A stretch of 64,000 nucleotides of DNA, taken from Primulina eburnea. Lineage: Eukaryota > Streptophyta > Magnoliopsida > Lamiales > Gesneriaceae. Shown here in pieces: positions 32,998 to 44,717 of the stretch; the stretch's first letter is position 1, and each line of letters opens with the position of its first letter. Under the pieces are notes generated by a model. The model did no database searches. It saw only the letters and a program-made list of their open reading frames with translations, and was not told the DNA's origin. Location of the stretch: the NCBI RefSeq assembly GCF_022965805.1, contig NC_133101.1, forward strand, positions 22,964,868 to 23,028,867, read 5' to 3'. The position numbers were made by a program, and so were the translations under genes.

Positions 32998-34967
32998 TTG
33001 TCTTCATTCAACAAAATACCAAAGTTTTCCAGAGAAGACTTTGACGACTGGAAAATCAGAATGCAGGCTCATTTAGCTACACAAGATGACGACATGTGAT
33101 ATGTCATCACTGATGGTCCCATGAAGATTCTAAAAGCAAACACTGTAGTTGCCATTACTGATGGGGCACCTCATCATTGCATAGAAAAGCCCAGAGAGGA
33201 ATGGACATCTGAGGACAAAAAGAAAGCCAACCTAGACAATGTGGCTAAGGATATCTTATACAAAATGCTAGATAAAGTCACTTTCAACAAAATCAAGATG
33301 TGAAAAACTGACAAAGAAATATGGGAAAAACTAATCCAGCTGTGTGAAGGAAACGAGCAAACAAAAAAGAACAAGCTATAAGTTTTTGTTCAAAAGTTTG
33401 ATAACATCAAGATGAAAGCTGGTGAATCCATGCATGATTATGATGAAAGGATCAGTGGTATTGTCAATGAACTGAATGCACTTGGAAAGGTGTATTCAAA
33501 CAAAGAAGTGGCACTGAAGGTGATCAGAGGTCTTCCCAAAGAGTGGGATGTCAAGACCATGGCAATGAGAGAGTCAAAGGATCTTAATAAGATCGAACTT
33601 CATGACTTGTTTACTAATCTAAAGGCTTACGAGTTTGAACTACAAACCAAAGAAGGAGAGCCTTCTGCACCAACTGTCACAACTGCTTTAACTGTTGTCA
33701 GACTGGAACCAATTGGTTCAGTTGACAAATCTGCTGATCATCTGAGCAATGATGCTATGTCATTTTTTGTCAAGAAATTTGGAAGGTTCATGAGAAGGAA
33801 TCAAGGAAACTTCCAGAATCAATATCAGAAGAACCAATACAAAGAAGAATACTATGTTTGCTACAACTGTAGCAAATCTGGTCATTTCATAGCAGACTGT
33901 CCTAAGCCAAAGAAGGACATTCGAGTATCAGCTGATAAGGGAAAGAAGACCTATGAGCACAAAAAAAAAAACAAAGATGACAAGAAATCATTCAAGAAAA
34001 AACATGAAGTGCTTCTGGCTGAAGAAAGCAAATCTAAGTGGGCTGAAACTGACAGTGATGAGTCAGAACCAGAAAGCCCAAGCAGTTCAAGTCAAGATGA
34101 AGAGGAAGTCAAGTGCCTAATGGCAGATGATGCTGAACTAGAATCAGCAAGTTAACAGGTATTTGATTTTAGCTCTACCGATTTCACTCGTAAGGAACTC
34201 ATTACCACCTTGCATGACATGTAAATGAGTATCACAAACTTGATCGATCATTTCAGAAGGTCAGAACTGAGCAAACTGATCCCAATGACAACAAAATAGA
34301 AACCGATGAGTCTGTTGAGTCTGAAAAGGGAGATTGCACATCAAAAAGATGAAATGATCAAAAATCAAGCTTTGATATGTCAGTTAAAAACAGACATTTC
34401 AAAACATACTGAATTGATTCAATCTTGGAACAAGTCTTCAGTTGCACTAACTAAAATACATAATTATCAAAAATCAGTTGATGATAAAACTGGTTTAGGC
34501 TTTAACAATCATGAGGAAAATTCTGCATGTGATACAAAGCCAAGGTTGTATGAAAACAAAGGAAAGTACATTACCTTTGTAAAATCAACCATGGTAAATG
34601 AATTTTCAGAACCTAGCAAACCAGCTGTTCAATTGATTGAAAATAAGAAAAAGGCAAAAGGCATGGTATTGGATATAGCTCTTAGAGTCCAACTGATACA
34701 AGAAACTGGTCACCTAAATGGTCCAGTCACAAAAATCAGTACTCAAGGAATGGCTATTACAATTACTACAACTGTAAGCTAGTTCAGAAACGATATCAAA
34801 AGAATAGTCAGTTGAAAAATGATACAAATCATACTGTTTCATCCTCACATCAAACACATATTGCCAAACATTCAAGAAAAACCATTTGGAACACTGTAAC
34901 TGGGAAATCAATTAGACTGATTCAAGTCTAAGTTCCTAAAGTACTAATTAGTTTAGGACCCAAATGA
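32998..34967 (+). pseudogene. gag: Copia-A gag, multiply broken
   Basis: Closely parallels the Copia-B gag (start S-x-F-N-K-I-P-x-F-S-R-E-D-F-D-D-W). The start codon is now TTG; in-frame stops lie at 33097-33099 (a tryptophan position), 33301-33303, 33379-33381 and 34153-34155, with further stops and shifts near 34220-34300 and after 34780. The zinc knuckle C-Y-N-C-S-K-S-G-H-F-I-A-D-C is preserved near 33860-33900. Its terminal TGA overlaps an ATG of the pol frame (ATGA, 34964-34967). Confidence 0.9.
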
Positions 34968-35286
34968 ATATAGGTACCAAAATTGAAAATATTGTGCGAT
35001 TACAGGTAACAGTTACAAGAAAAGAATCAATTTGGTATCTATACAGTGGTTGTTCGCGACATATGACAGAAGATGCAAATTTTCTATCTCAACAAATAAA
35101 ATATACTGGACCAAACATCAGTTTTGGAGACAATTCCAAAGGTAAATCCATGGGTAAGGGTAAGCTTATCCATGGTAACTTTACAATTAAAGATGATTTG
35201 CTAGTGGAGAATTTGAAGTATAACTTGATAAGTATCAGTCAGTTATGTGACAAAGTTCAGTTTGACAAACACACGTGTTCAGTTAG
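34964..35286 (+). pseudogene. pol: Copia-A protease fragment
   Basis: Open frame from 34964 with W-Y-L-Y-S-G-C-S-R-H-M-T, the copia protease site. The catalytic aspartate of the D-S-G triplet is replaced by tyrosine, so activity would be lost. The frame is cut at 35286 by Ty3-B; it resumes at 43214. Confidence 0.88.
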
Positions 35287-37168
35287 TGTAAGGCCCGCGA
35301 ATTTGATTACCGTGATTTGAAATGATTTAGTGATAAGTAATGTGATTATAGACGGAAAGGATCGGACCGAGAAAGACGAGAAAAGAACTGAAATATGTGC
35401 GAGAAATAGACCCCTTGCGCAAATGCGCGACCGGAGAGGGCGCATATGCGCGAGGAAGGCAGAGAACCTCGCGCATATGTGCGACGTGTATTCGCGCATG
35501 TGCGCGAGGGTACCCGAGAATTGTGAAGAAAAAAATAGAACCTCGCGCATATGCGCCGAATGAGTACAACACCGAGAAGAAACGAAGAAATTTGGGAAAA
35601 CGTCAAGTTTTGATTTTAGAATTTGATTTTGTCACGATCCGTCCGTTAAATTTAGAATCTGAGTACAACACCGAGTTCCTAGCAACGACAGCTACAACAG
35701 GACGTAAGTTTTATTGAATTCTGATATCGTTTGAAATTATGATATTTGGGGAATTTTGATTTGACTGATATTATGTGTTCTGGGTATACTGATGAGTATA
35801 TAATTGAAGTCAGATCGAAGAACAGACTGATTATATAATTGTTATGATTTTCAGAATTAATATGATCGAGATTGTACAGAATTGAGATTATGATATGTTA
35901 TTGTTGAGATTATGAACTATACTGATATTGTTTATGAGCCAGGTTATGATATCTATGACAATGAGATTGATGGGGTTACTGAGAATGTATTATGCCGTCG
36001 AAACACCAGTAGATTGGTATTGATCAGATTCGGTATTGATTGAGATTGTATCCTTGTATCGTTGACATTGATCAGATTATGTCTTGATTTGCGTATTGAT
36101 CAGAACATGCCTTGAATTGTGCTGTATATTGACACAGTCTATTCGATATTGTCATTTCAGATTTGATATGGACATATTTGACTTCGAGACTTCGACTTCG
36201 TCAGACCGAGAAAAGAAAGGGGTAAATTGATGTTGATGCGGGATTGCACAACTCGAGTTTGATTTGACACGAGTTTCCCAAAATCACATACTTTATCTTA
36301 TTACATTGATATTTGCAATTGAATGAATTAGATATCTTTGATCTATTGATTAATGTATTGAGTCATAGGCGGATACGCCTAGTCGTAGACGCTTGATCTC
36401 GTGACAGGGGTGCCTGATAGTGATGGAACCGTCACTGGCACATTGCACATTGTCACGGGATAGTGATTTGGCGAAAGTGCCAAAGTCTTTGACGGATAGG
36501 TCAAAAAACCGGATGTTTGGTCATATCGAAGTGGATAGAATTGGAGTTTCTTCTATTACTGATATTCGAAATGGAAAGGGCCAAAGTTTGTGAATAAGAA
36601 CGTACCACCACCCCGATCGGGAGTGTAGGTGGGTGTATGTTCTTATTCCGATCGGGATCCCTAGATTAGGATGAGTCGAGTCAGAGTCTAGGAATTACAG
36701 AGTGTGATTCAGAGTTTTTATTGATTCATTTTTCTGATTTTGATACATGTTATGAATATCTATTTCATGCTTTTATATTTGTTTATATGAAATGCATGTA
36801 TACATGATTTATACTGGGGATGTAATTCTCACCGGAGTTATCCGGCTGTTGTTTTGTTTGTGTGTGTGTTTGACAACAGGTGGGACAGGATCGGAACCAG
36901 GAAAAGGACGAGAGATTATAGTTAGCGTGGAGATCCGGGCCCAGAAGCTGAATAAGATTCAGTACTGGATGTATAGTCGTTGAACCTAGTTGAGATAGAG
37001 ACATGTAGTGCATGATTTGTACTTTTATATTGATATGTATATCCGATAGATTACTATTACGTTTCCGCATTTATATTTAAAAAGAAAAAAATTTAGTCCC
37101 ACTTTTCTTAATTGTTATATTTTACATTAATAATGATCAAGACATGAATTAGCGTCCGAGTCCCCACA
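35287..37168 (+). repeat. Ty3-B 5' LTR (1,882 bp)
   Basis: Starts TGTAAGGCCCGCGAATTTG and ends GTCCGAGTCCCCACA. The sequence after about 35600 matches the 3' LTR base for base with scattered substitutions. Confidence 0.93.
35395..35560. repeat. GCGCATATGCGC motif cluster in the Ty3-B 5' LTR
   Basis: Several palindromic or near-palindromic units (core GCATATGC or GCATGTGC flanked by CGCG and GAG) lie 110-275 bp from the LTR start. The overlapping frames on both strands here result from the palindromes. Confidence 0.85.
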
Positions 37169-37171
37169 ACA

Positions 37172-37185
37172 GGTGATATCAGAGC
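37172..37185 (+). other. Ty3-B primer-binding site, altered
   Basis: GGTGATATCAGAGC after the LTR resembles TGGTATCAGAGC with an inserted or changed base, consistent with decay. Confidence 0.65.
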
Positions 37186-37544
37186 AATAGGTCTAGAACT
37201 ATAGGTTCTTGAGACTTAGATAGAAGCTATTGAGCGGGGTAGAATGAGTTTTCCTTCCTTGCATGTGATTGCTAGCATGTAATTTATCAGAATGTTGAAT
37301 TACATCGTATATGCTAATATTGCAATATGTGTTTATTGTCTTGAAAGATACATGTTATCTGAATATCTGAGTTGATTTGGTAATGTGTATTATTTGAGAA
37401 TGAATCAGGACCGATTCTTGATCAGAGGTAAGCTGATCCGAAAGGGACTGAGACGGATTAGTCTCATGTGATTGCTAACTCTTGTGATCATCAGATATAC
37501 CTCCACGGAGAATTCCAGAACGAGATAGTAGAGAGACTAATCAG

Positions 37545-38492
37545 ATGGATGTGTCAGAAACTTTGATGAAAACACAGTTGATGAGGTTTCAGTCATTTCA
37601 ACCGCCGATTCTGAGGGGTATTGAGACAACGAATGATTGTGAGAGTTGGCTTGACGATATCGAGATGCTATTTGATTCACTCGATTATCCAGATGAACGG
37701 AGAGTTAAACTGATTGGGCACCAGTTACGGGAAGTCTCAAAGAGTTGGTGGATCGCAACTAAAAAGGCCCTAGAACAGCATGGTACAGTGATTATGTGGA
37801 AAATCTTTAAAGTTGAATTCTACAAAAGGTTTTTCCCAGGTTCGTACCGAGAGGACAAGAGAGCAGAGTTTAAAAATTTGAAACAGGGTCAGCTAAACAT
37901 TGAAGAATATGTTACTAAATTCTCTACTTTGCTACGTTTTGCACCTCATGTGGCTGGGAATGATGAAGTTGTAACTGACCGGTTTATTAATGGATTGAAT
38001 CATGGAATATTTACATTGGTAAATGTGGAGCGACCCTATACTTTTTCTGGCGCCTTGAATAGAGCAAAGAGAGCCGAGGCAAGTTTGATTCGACAACAAG
38101 AAAGGCTGTATGTGATTCAATGTCAGAAACAGCAACAAGCTCCAGTACAATTCCTGCAATCCCCTTTGAAATTAGAGGTTGGTAGTAGTAGTATTGGGAA
38201 GAAAGAACAGTTGAAAGCTCGAAAGAAGCAGTTCAAGAAGTTATGGAGCGGTTCATATAGCTCCAATAGTTCTAGCCCGAGTTACACCAGGGTTTATTAT
38301 AGAACTTGCGGAGGGAGACATCCTACTGAGCAATGCCAAGGAGTATTTGGTAGTTGTTGTATCTGCAAACGACCAGGACATTTTGTGAGAGTATGTCCAC
38401 AGCGAGGTTCCCGAAGATTCTGTTGTTCGCTCTTTTCAACCACCCTTCACTCAGTCCCAACCAAGGTCAGCAGGAAACCAGAGTGGTTGTAG
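37545..38492 (+). pseudogene. gag: Ty3-B gag
   Basis: An open frame of 315 codons with the Ty3 gag capsid domain (W-L-D-D-I-E-M-L-F, S-K-S-W-W, Y-K-R-F-F-P, F-A-P-H-V-A-G), a degraded first cysteine cluster (R-T-C-G-G-R-H-P-T-E-Q-C, first cysteine lost) and a CCHC knuckle C-C-I-C-K-R-P-G-H-F-V-R-V-C. The start upstream is interrupted by stops (about 37530), and the frame shifts before protease. Probably non-functional. Confidence 0.88.
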
Positions 38493-41094
38493 TAACCGAG
38501 GAGCAGACCCAGGATGCACTTGATGATATAGTGGCAGGTAATTGATCTTTTATGAATATTCTGCGTATATATATATATATATATATATATATTGAGAAAT
38601 ATTAGTACATCCTGTATATGATTTCTGAATGAATTGCATTGATATATGTTGTATCTGTTCAGTTCGTATTTACTGCAGTAGTTATATCCTTATCTGTTGG
38701 GAAAGAGGTTTGATATTAGTAAATTCTATGAGACATCGGATACTGCAGTAGGATAAGAATGAGATTGAGTTAGCTTGTGTTTTACTGGTGTTATCTGATT
38801 CTGACCGCATTATTGATATTGATGTGTTGACCAAGTACAGAGCTATCGCAGACTATTTCCATGAAATGGTAAGATTCGGACCTGAAATGGCCGAAGAATG
38901 AACATGGTACGGTAAGGATTCTGGATTTAGAATATCTTTGATATATGTGATGTTCATGACTCGATGATTATCGAAAGGAACGGAGTGATTCCTTATGTAT
39001 TCAGTTGATTTACTGAGATGGAGGGTATCATTGACTGATTTGCCAGTGACAGGAGCGTTGCTAAAGTCGTCCCAGATGAGCTTCCGGGTTTGCCTTTAAT
39101 CAGGAAGATTGATTTCAGCCTTGACTCGATATCAGGTACTGTTATTATTTCTAGAAATTCGTGCCGAATGATACTGATTGAATTGAAAGAATTGAAAGAC
39201 CAGTTAAAGAATTTACGGCCTGAGAGTTACATCGGAGTGAATGTTTCTCTTTGGGATTCTTCAGTTATGTTTATTAGTTGATAAACTCTGTGTTCAGAAT
39301 ATTTTGATGATTTTATGATTTGTTGATCTATGATATTCTGGTATATTCGAAGAATATGACTGATTTTGTTAAATATCTGAGTACTGTATTGAATATTCTG
39401 AGAACTGGAAAGTGGTACACAGAAATTGTTGAATTGTGAATCTTGACTGAGACAGATTGTATTCAGGGTAGCTGATATTCGAAGATAGTATACTGATTGA
39501 TTCTAGCACAGTTGAGACTGCGATCAGTTGGCCGAGATCGACATCAGTCTCAAAGATTTACAGTCCTATGAGTTCAGCAGGCTATTATCGATGACCAGTG
39601 ATTTTAATTTGATTCGAAATTTCTGTTTTTCTGAATTAATAATTGATACAGATTGTATACTGTTGAGACTCTATACAGTGCGAGTTGAACCAGAACTGAT
39701 TTCAAGAATTAAAGCAGTCCAGAAATTTGATCAGAATATTCAGAACTTGATTTCGATGATTAGAGCAGAGTATCAATCAGATATCAGGTATGTGATATTG
39801 TACTGCATATGAATAACTGAATTGTTGTGCCAGATTTTTCGGATGTGAAGCGACAAGTATTATCAGAAATGCACAATTTTTGATTCAACATTTATTCTGA
39901 TGATAGAAAAATGTATGATAATTTGAAAAGATGGATTTTAGGGAAACAGATGAGACCAGTTGTGGCAGAATTTGTATTGAAATGTCTGAATTGCCGACCG
40001 ATGAAGACAGAAAGAATGAAACCAGGAGATTGGTTATATAAATTATCAAGTCCTGAATGGAAATGAATCACACTTCCAAGGATATCGTGATGAAACTACG
40101 GCATTTCTCTCGAAATTGGACATTTATTTGAGTTAAGAATGACAGATGGATCAAGTCTGTGGATTCTAGTTCGTACATGAAGACGTACAGATATGGCTAG
40201 ATTACTGAGATTTCTGTCAAAGAGTTGGTCAGATTGCACAAAACGCCAAAGTTGATTATACCAGGCCGTGATTTTCGGTTGATTTGGTACTATTAATAGA
40301 GTATACAATAAGCTCTTTCACATATCATTCACAGACCAATAGATAGTGGGAGCGGACTATCCAAACACTGGAGGATATCCGTGGAGCTGTAGTGCTTGAT
40401 TTTAGCACTGGATGACACGATTCATTGTCACTTTGTGAATTGTTGTATAACAACAACTATCAGATGAGTATCGAGATAGCTTCATTCAAGGCATGGTACA
40501 ATGGGAATTGCAGATTTCCTTTGTATGGAGATAATATCTCTGAGGTACCCGAGATTGGACCTGATAGGATCAGAGATATGACAAAGGAAATTAAGCTGAT
40601 TCAGAAGAAGACGAAGATAGCTCAAAAGAGACAGACTAAATTTGACAACGTTGGATGATGAATGTTAGTATTTGAGACAGAAGATTTCGTATTGAAATTG
40701 ACTGGGAGTAAACAGATTGATAGCAGATGATAGTGTTGATTTATTATGAGCTGTCGATTGATATATATTGATATTGTAAACAATATTGTGAAATTGATTC
40801 TATTAGAGTTATTTAGAGTGGTATTATGATATTATACTTCTTGAATGATTATTCCATATTAGAATCAGAATTAGTAAAAGAAAGCTAATTCAGAATGAAG
40901 AGTATTCTGTTGTTGAAAGTTCAATGGAATTGTAGAATATCGAAGAAGCTACTTGAAAGACAGAATTCGAAATAAGACACCGATTCCAGAATTGTTTCAT
41001 TGAGGTGAGTTTTCTTTTAGCTTCTGTTTATACCTCCTTAGTATCTGATTGGATATCTGAATTTATTGCCTGTGATTTCGGGGACGAAATCAGA
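38493..41094 (+). pseudogene. pol: Ty3-B protease/pol remnants
   Basis: Only short in-frame islands survive. Protease-like I-I-D-I-D-V-L-T-K-Y lies near 38810-38840. A reverse-transcriptase N-terminal linker (L-P-L-I-R-K-I-D-F) starts at 39090. An integrase zinc-site remnant (C-L-N-C-R-P-M-K) is near 39985 and an integrase C-terminal segment runs 40425-40658. Much of reverse transcriptase, RNase H and the integrase core is missing or unreadable. The 2.6 kb is shorter than a full Ty3 pol, so internal deletions occurred. A TA microsatellite interrupts it at 38562-38591. Confidence 0.75.
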
Positions 41095-41113
41095 TCTTGG
41101 GGGGGGGGAGAAA
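41095..41113 (+). other. Ty3-B polypurine tract
   Basis: A long run of G followed by AGAAA immediately precedes the 3' LTR. Confidence 0.85.
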
Positions 41114-41221
41114 TGTAAGGCCCGAGAATTTGATTACCGTGATCTGAAATAATTTAGTGATAAGTAATGTGATTATAGAGGGAAAGGATCGGACCGGGAA
41201 AGACGAGAAAAGACACAAAAT

Positions 41222-41476
41222 ATGTGCGAGGAATAGACCCCTCATGCATATGAGCGAGGCAGGCAGATAACCTCACGCAGATGCGCGACGTGTATTCGCG
41301 CATGTGCGCGAGGGTACCCGAGAGTTGTGAAGAAAAAAATAGAACCTCGTGCATATGCGCCGAATGAGGGCGTGCATATGCGCGAGCTGCTGTGTGAACG
41401 ATGCGCCGAGACATATTGTCTCGTGCATATGCGCCGAGACAAGTCGCGCATATGCGCATATGCGCGAGACGTGTTT
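41222..41476. repeat. GCGCATATGCGC motif cluster, larger version, in the Ty3-B 3' LTR
   Basis: Carries the units found in the 5' LTR plus about five additional CGTGCATATGCGC / GCGCATATGCGC units, including a direct overlap GCGCATATGCGCATATGCGC. Some units have T for C at a CpG. Confidence 0.87.
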
Positions 41477-41510
41477 ATCAAAGGATGAGCCACACGTCCC
41501 TTACATGCAT

Positions 41511-41514
<4 letters not shown>

Positions 41515-41578
<64 letters not shown>
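41515..41578. repeat. TA dinucleotide microsatellite
   Basis: About 32 uninterrupted TA units in the Ty3-B 3' LTR, absent from the 5' LTR. Confidence 0.95.
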
Positions 41579-41581
<3 letters not shown>

Positions 41582-43208
41582 GTAACATTCTTCAGCTGAA
41601 CGAAAAAGAAGGGAGGAAACGAAGAAATTTGGGAAAACGTCAAGTTTTGATTTTAGAATTTGATTTGGTCAAGATCCCTCCATTAGATTTAGAATCTGAG
41701 TACAGCACCGAGTTCCTAGCGATGACAGCTACAACATGAAGTAAGTTTTATTGAATTCTGATATCGTTTGAAATTATGATATTGGGGGAATTATGATTTG
41801 ACTGATATTATGTGTTCTGGGTATACTGATGAGTATATAATTGAAGTCAGATCGAAGAACGGACTGATTATATAATTGTTATGATTTTCAGAATTAATAT
41901 GATCGAGATTGTACAGAATTGAGATTATGATCTGTTATTGTTGAGATTATGAATTATACTGATATTGTTTATGAGCCGGGTTATGATATCTGTGACATTG
42001 AGATTGACGGGATTACTGAGACTGTATTATTATGCCGTCGAAACACCAGTAGATTGGTATTGATCAGATTCGGTATTGATTGAGATTGTATCCTTGTATC
42101 GTTGACATTGATCAGATTATGTCTTGATTTGCGTATTGATCAGAACATGCCTTGAATTGTGCTGTATATTGACACAGTCTATTCGATATTGTCATTTTAG
42201 ATTTGATATGGACAGATTTGACTTCGAGACTTCGACTTCGTCAGACCGAGAAGAGAAAGGGGTAAATTGATGTTGATGCGGGATTGCACAACTCGAGTTT
42301 GATTTGACTTGAGTTTCCCAAAATCACATACATTATCTTATTACATTGATATTTGCAAATGAATGAGATAAATATCTTTGATCTATTGATTAATGTATTG
42401 AGTCATAGGCGGATACGCCTAGTCGTAGACGCTTGATCTCGTGATAGGGGTGCCTGATAGTGATGGAACCGTCACTGGCACATTGCACATTGTCACTGGA
42501 TAGTGATTTGGCGAAAGTGCCAAAGTCTGTGACCGATAGGTCGAGACACCGGATGTTTGGTCATATCGAAGTGGATAGAATTGGAGTTTTTTCTATTACT
42601 GATATTCGATATGGAAAGGGCCAAAGTCCGTGAATAAGAACGTACCACCACCCCGATCGGGATTGTAGGTGGGTGTATGTTCTTATTCCGATCGGGATCC
42701 CTAGATTAGGATGAGTCGAGTCAGAGTCTAGGAATCACGGAGTGTGATTCAGAGTTTGTATTGATTCATGTTTTTGATTTCTATACATGTTATGAATATC
42801 TATTTCAGGCTTTTATATTTGTTTATATGAAATGAATTTATACATGATTTATATTGGGAATGTAATTCACACCGGAGTTATCCGGCTGTTGTCTTGTTTG
42901 TATGTGTGCTTGACAACAGGTGGGACAGGATCGGGATCAGGAAAAGGATGAGAGATTATAGTTAGCGTGGAGATCCGGGCCCAGAAGCAGAATAGGATTC
43001 AGCACTTGATGTATAGTCGTTGAACCTAGTTGAGATAGAGACATGTAGTACATGATATGTACTTTTATATTGATATGTATATCCGATAGATTACTATTAA
43101 GTTTCCGCATTTATATTTAAAAAGAAAAAAATTTAGTCCCATTTTTCTTAAATGTTATATTTGACATTAATAATGATTAAAACTTGAATTAGCGTCCGGG
43201 TACCCACA

Positions 43209-44717
43209 GTTAGAGACTCGACTGATGAGGTCATCCTAACTAGAAATCGTTGTGATAATACTTACAAAGTCAGTTGGAATGAACAACCTTATGCACCAGT
43301 TTGTTTTATTGCTTCCAAATCTTCTAAAAATTGGTTGTGGCATAAGAGATTGAACCACTTAAACTTTAAATCTATTGCTTATCTGAGTAACCATGATCTT
43401 GTAACTGGTTTTTCCAAAATAGATTTTTCAAAAGATAAAATTTGTTCAGCATGTCAGTTTGGAAAACAATTAAGATCTTCATTCAACAACCGAGGTTGTA
43501 AATAATTTTCCCGATGCTTAGAACCGTTGCACATGGATCTTTTTGGTCCAATATCAGTCCTGAGTTTAGGGGGAATGAAATACACCGTAGTAGTTATGGA
43601 TGACTTTTAAAGATTTACTTGGGTAATTTTTCTCAAATCAAAAGACCAAACTGCTGCACAACTGACTAAACACTTCAAAACACTTTTAAAAGAAAAATCA
43701 GTTGGGTTTGATCGAATAAGGTTTGACAGAGAGACTGAATTCATCAATCAAAATCTTTCAACTTTTTTAGAAAATACTGGAATCAAGCATAAGCTTTCAG
43801 CAACTAGAACACCTCAGCAAAATGGTGTTACTGAGAGAAGAAATCGAACCCTTAAAGAAGCTACTAGAATAATGCTTGCTGATTCTGGTATTTCTCAAAG
43901 TTTTTGGGATGAAGTAGTAAACACTGCGTGTTATACTCAGAACAGATCAATGATTAATAAGAATCATGTAAAAACACCATATGAGTTCTGGCATGGAAGA
44001 AAAGGTGTGGTTTTTTATTTCAAGATATTTGGCTGCAGATGTTTATTCTTGACAATGGTAAAAATAATTTAAAAGACTTTGATGCTAAATCTGCAGAGGG
44101 AATATTTCTTGGATATTCTTCAGCTAGCAAGGCATATAGAGTTTTCAATAAAAATTATTTAAATGTTGAAGAATCTATCCATGTTATTTTTGATGAAACT
44201 GTACTAACTGATAAGCCAACTGATCCAGTTGAGCTAGTTGATTGATTTACAGAGATCAGTTTGGAGGATGAAAATGAAGAAGAAAATCATATCAATAGAA
44301 ATATCCTTCAAACACCTGAACCAGAAAATTTAGATCAATTAGTTGAACAGGAACCTGCTCCTGGTAATCAGTTGGTGGAGCAAACAGATGATATTTGGTT
44401 ACCAACTGATACAACTCCAACTGAAACTGAAAACATTCAGTTGCCAACAGAAGCAGTTTCTGATATGGAATCAACAAACACTGAACTCAGATGGAAGAAA
44501 TCACATCCTCCAGAATTGGTGATAGGTAATCCATCTGACCTGGTAAGAACAAGAAACCAAATGCTTAATTTGTTCATTCATTTTGCTTTTGTCTTACAAC
44601 TGGAACCAAAGAAAACCGAGGAGGCCCTTGCTGATCCTAACTGAATAAATGCATTGCAAGAGGAGCTAAATCAGTTTACCCATAATAATGTCTGGGACTT
44701 AGTTCCAAGACCAGTTT
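43209..44717 (+). pseudogene. pol: Copia-A integrase and pol linker
   Basis: Continues the frame interrupted by Ty3-B. Shows the integrase zinc region (H-K-R-L-N-H-L-N and C-S-A-C-Q-F-G-K), catalytic-core segments (M-D-L-F-G-P, then an altered R-F-D-R-E-T-E-F for the usual S-D-R-G-T-E-F, then T-P-Q-Q-N-G-V-T-E-R-R-N-R) and the family signature [14 protein letters not shown] near 44505. Stops at about 43501 and 43607, a frameshift near 44050 and further stops near 44245 and 44641 make it inactive. Cut at 44717 by Copia-B. Confidence 0.9.

Larger units (their letters stand above)
35287..43208 (+). mobile_element. Ty3-B: decayed Ty3 retrotransposon inserted in Copia-A
   Basis: 7.9 kb with LTRs at 35287-37168 and 41114-43208 and a perfect 5-bp target duplication GTTAG (35282-35286 and 43209-43213). 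Internal order: altered primer-binding site, gag, badly decayed pol, G-rich polypurine tract. The LTRs differ at many bases plus repeat-number changes, so it is older than Copia-B and Ty3-C. It separates the protease and integrase coding regions of Copia-A. Confidence 0.95.
41114..43208 (+). repeat. Ty3-B 3' LTR (2,095 bp)
   Basis: About 213 bp longer than the 5' LTR because the U3 repeat cluster is larger (41222-41476) and a long TA run (about 41515-41578) is present. Confidence 0.93.

Noticed and set aside
34714..34911. Possible antisense ORF in Copia-A comparable to the aORFs
   Set aside because: It lies over gag rather than between pol and the third ORF, has no TATA upstream and no similarity to the three aORFs.
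35257..35717. Overlapping open frames on both strands in the Ty3-B 5' LTR
   Set aside because: Products of the GCGCATATGCGC palindromes; the frames change between the two LTRs.
41154..41739. Open frames with long tyrosine-isoleucine runs
   Set aside because: Translation of the TA microsatellite and the motif array in the Ty3-B 3' LTR.
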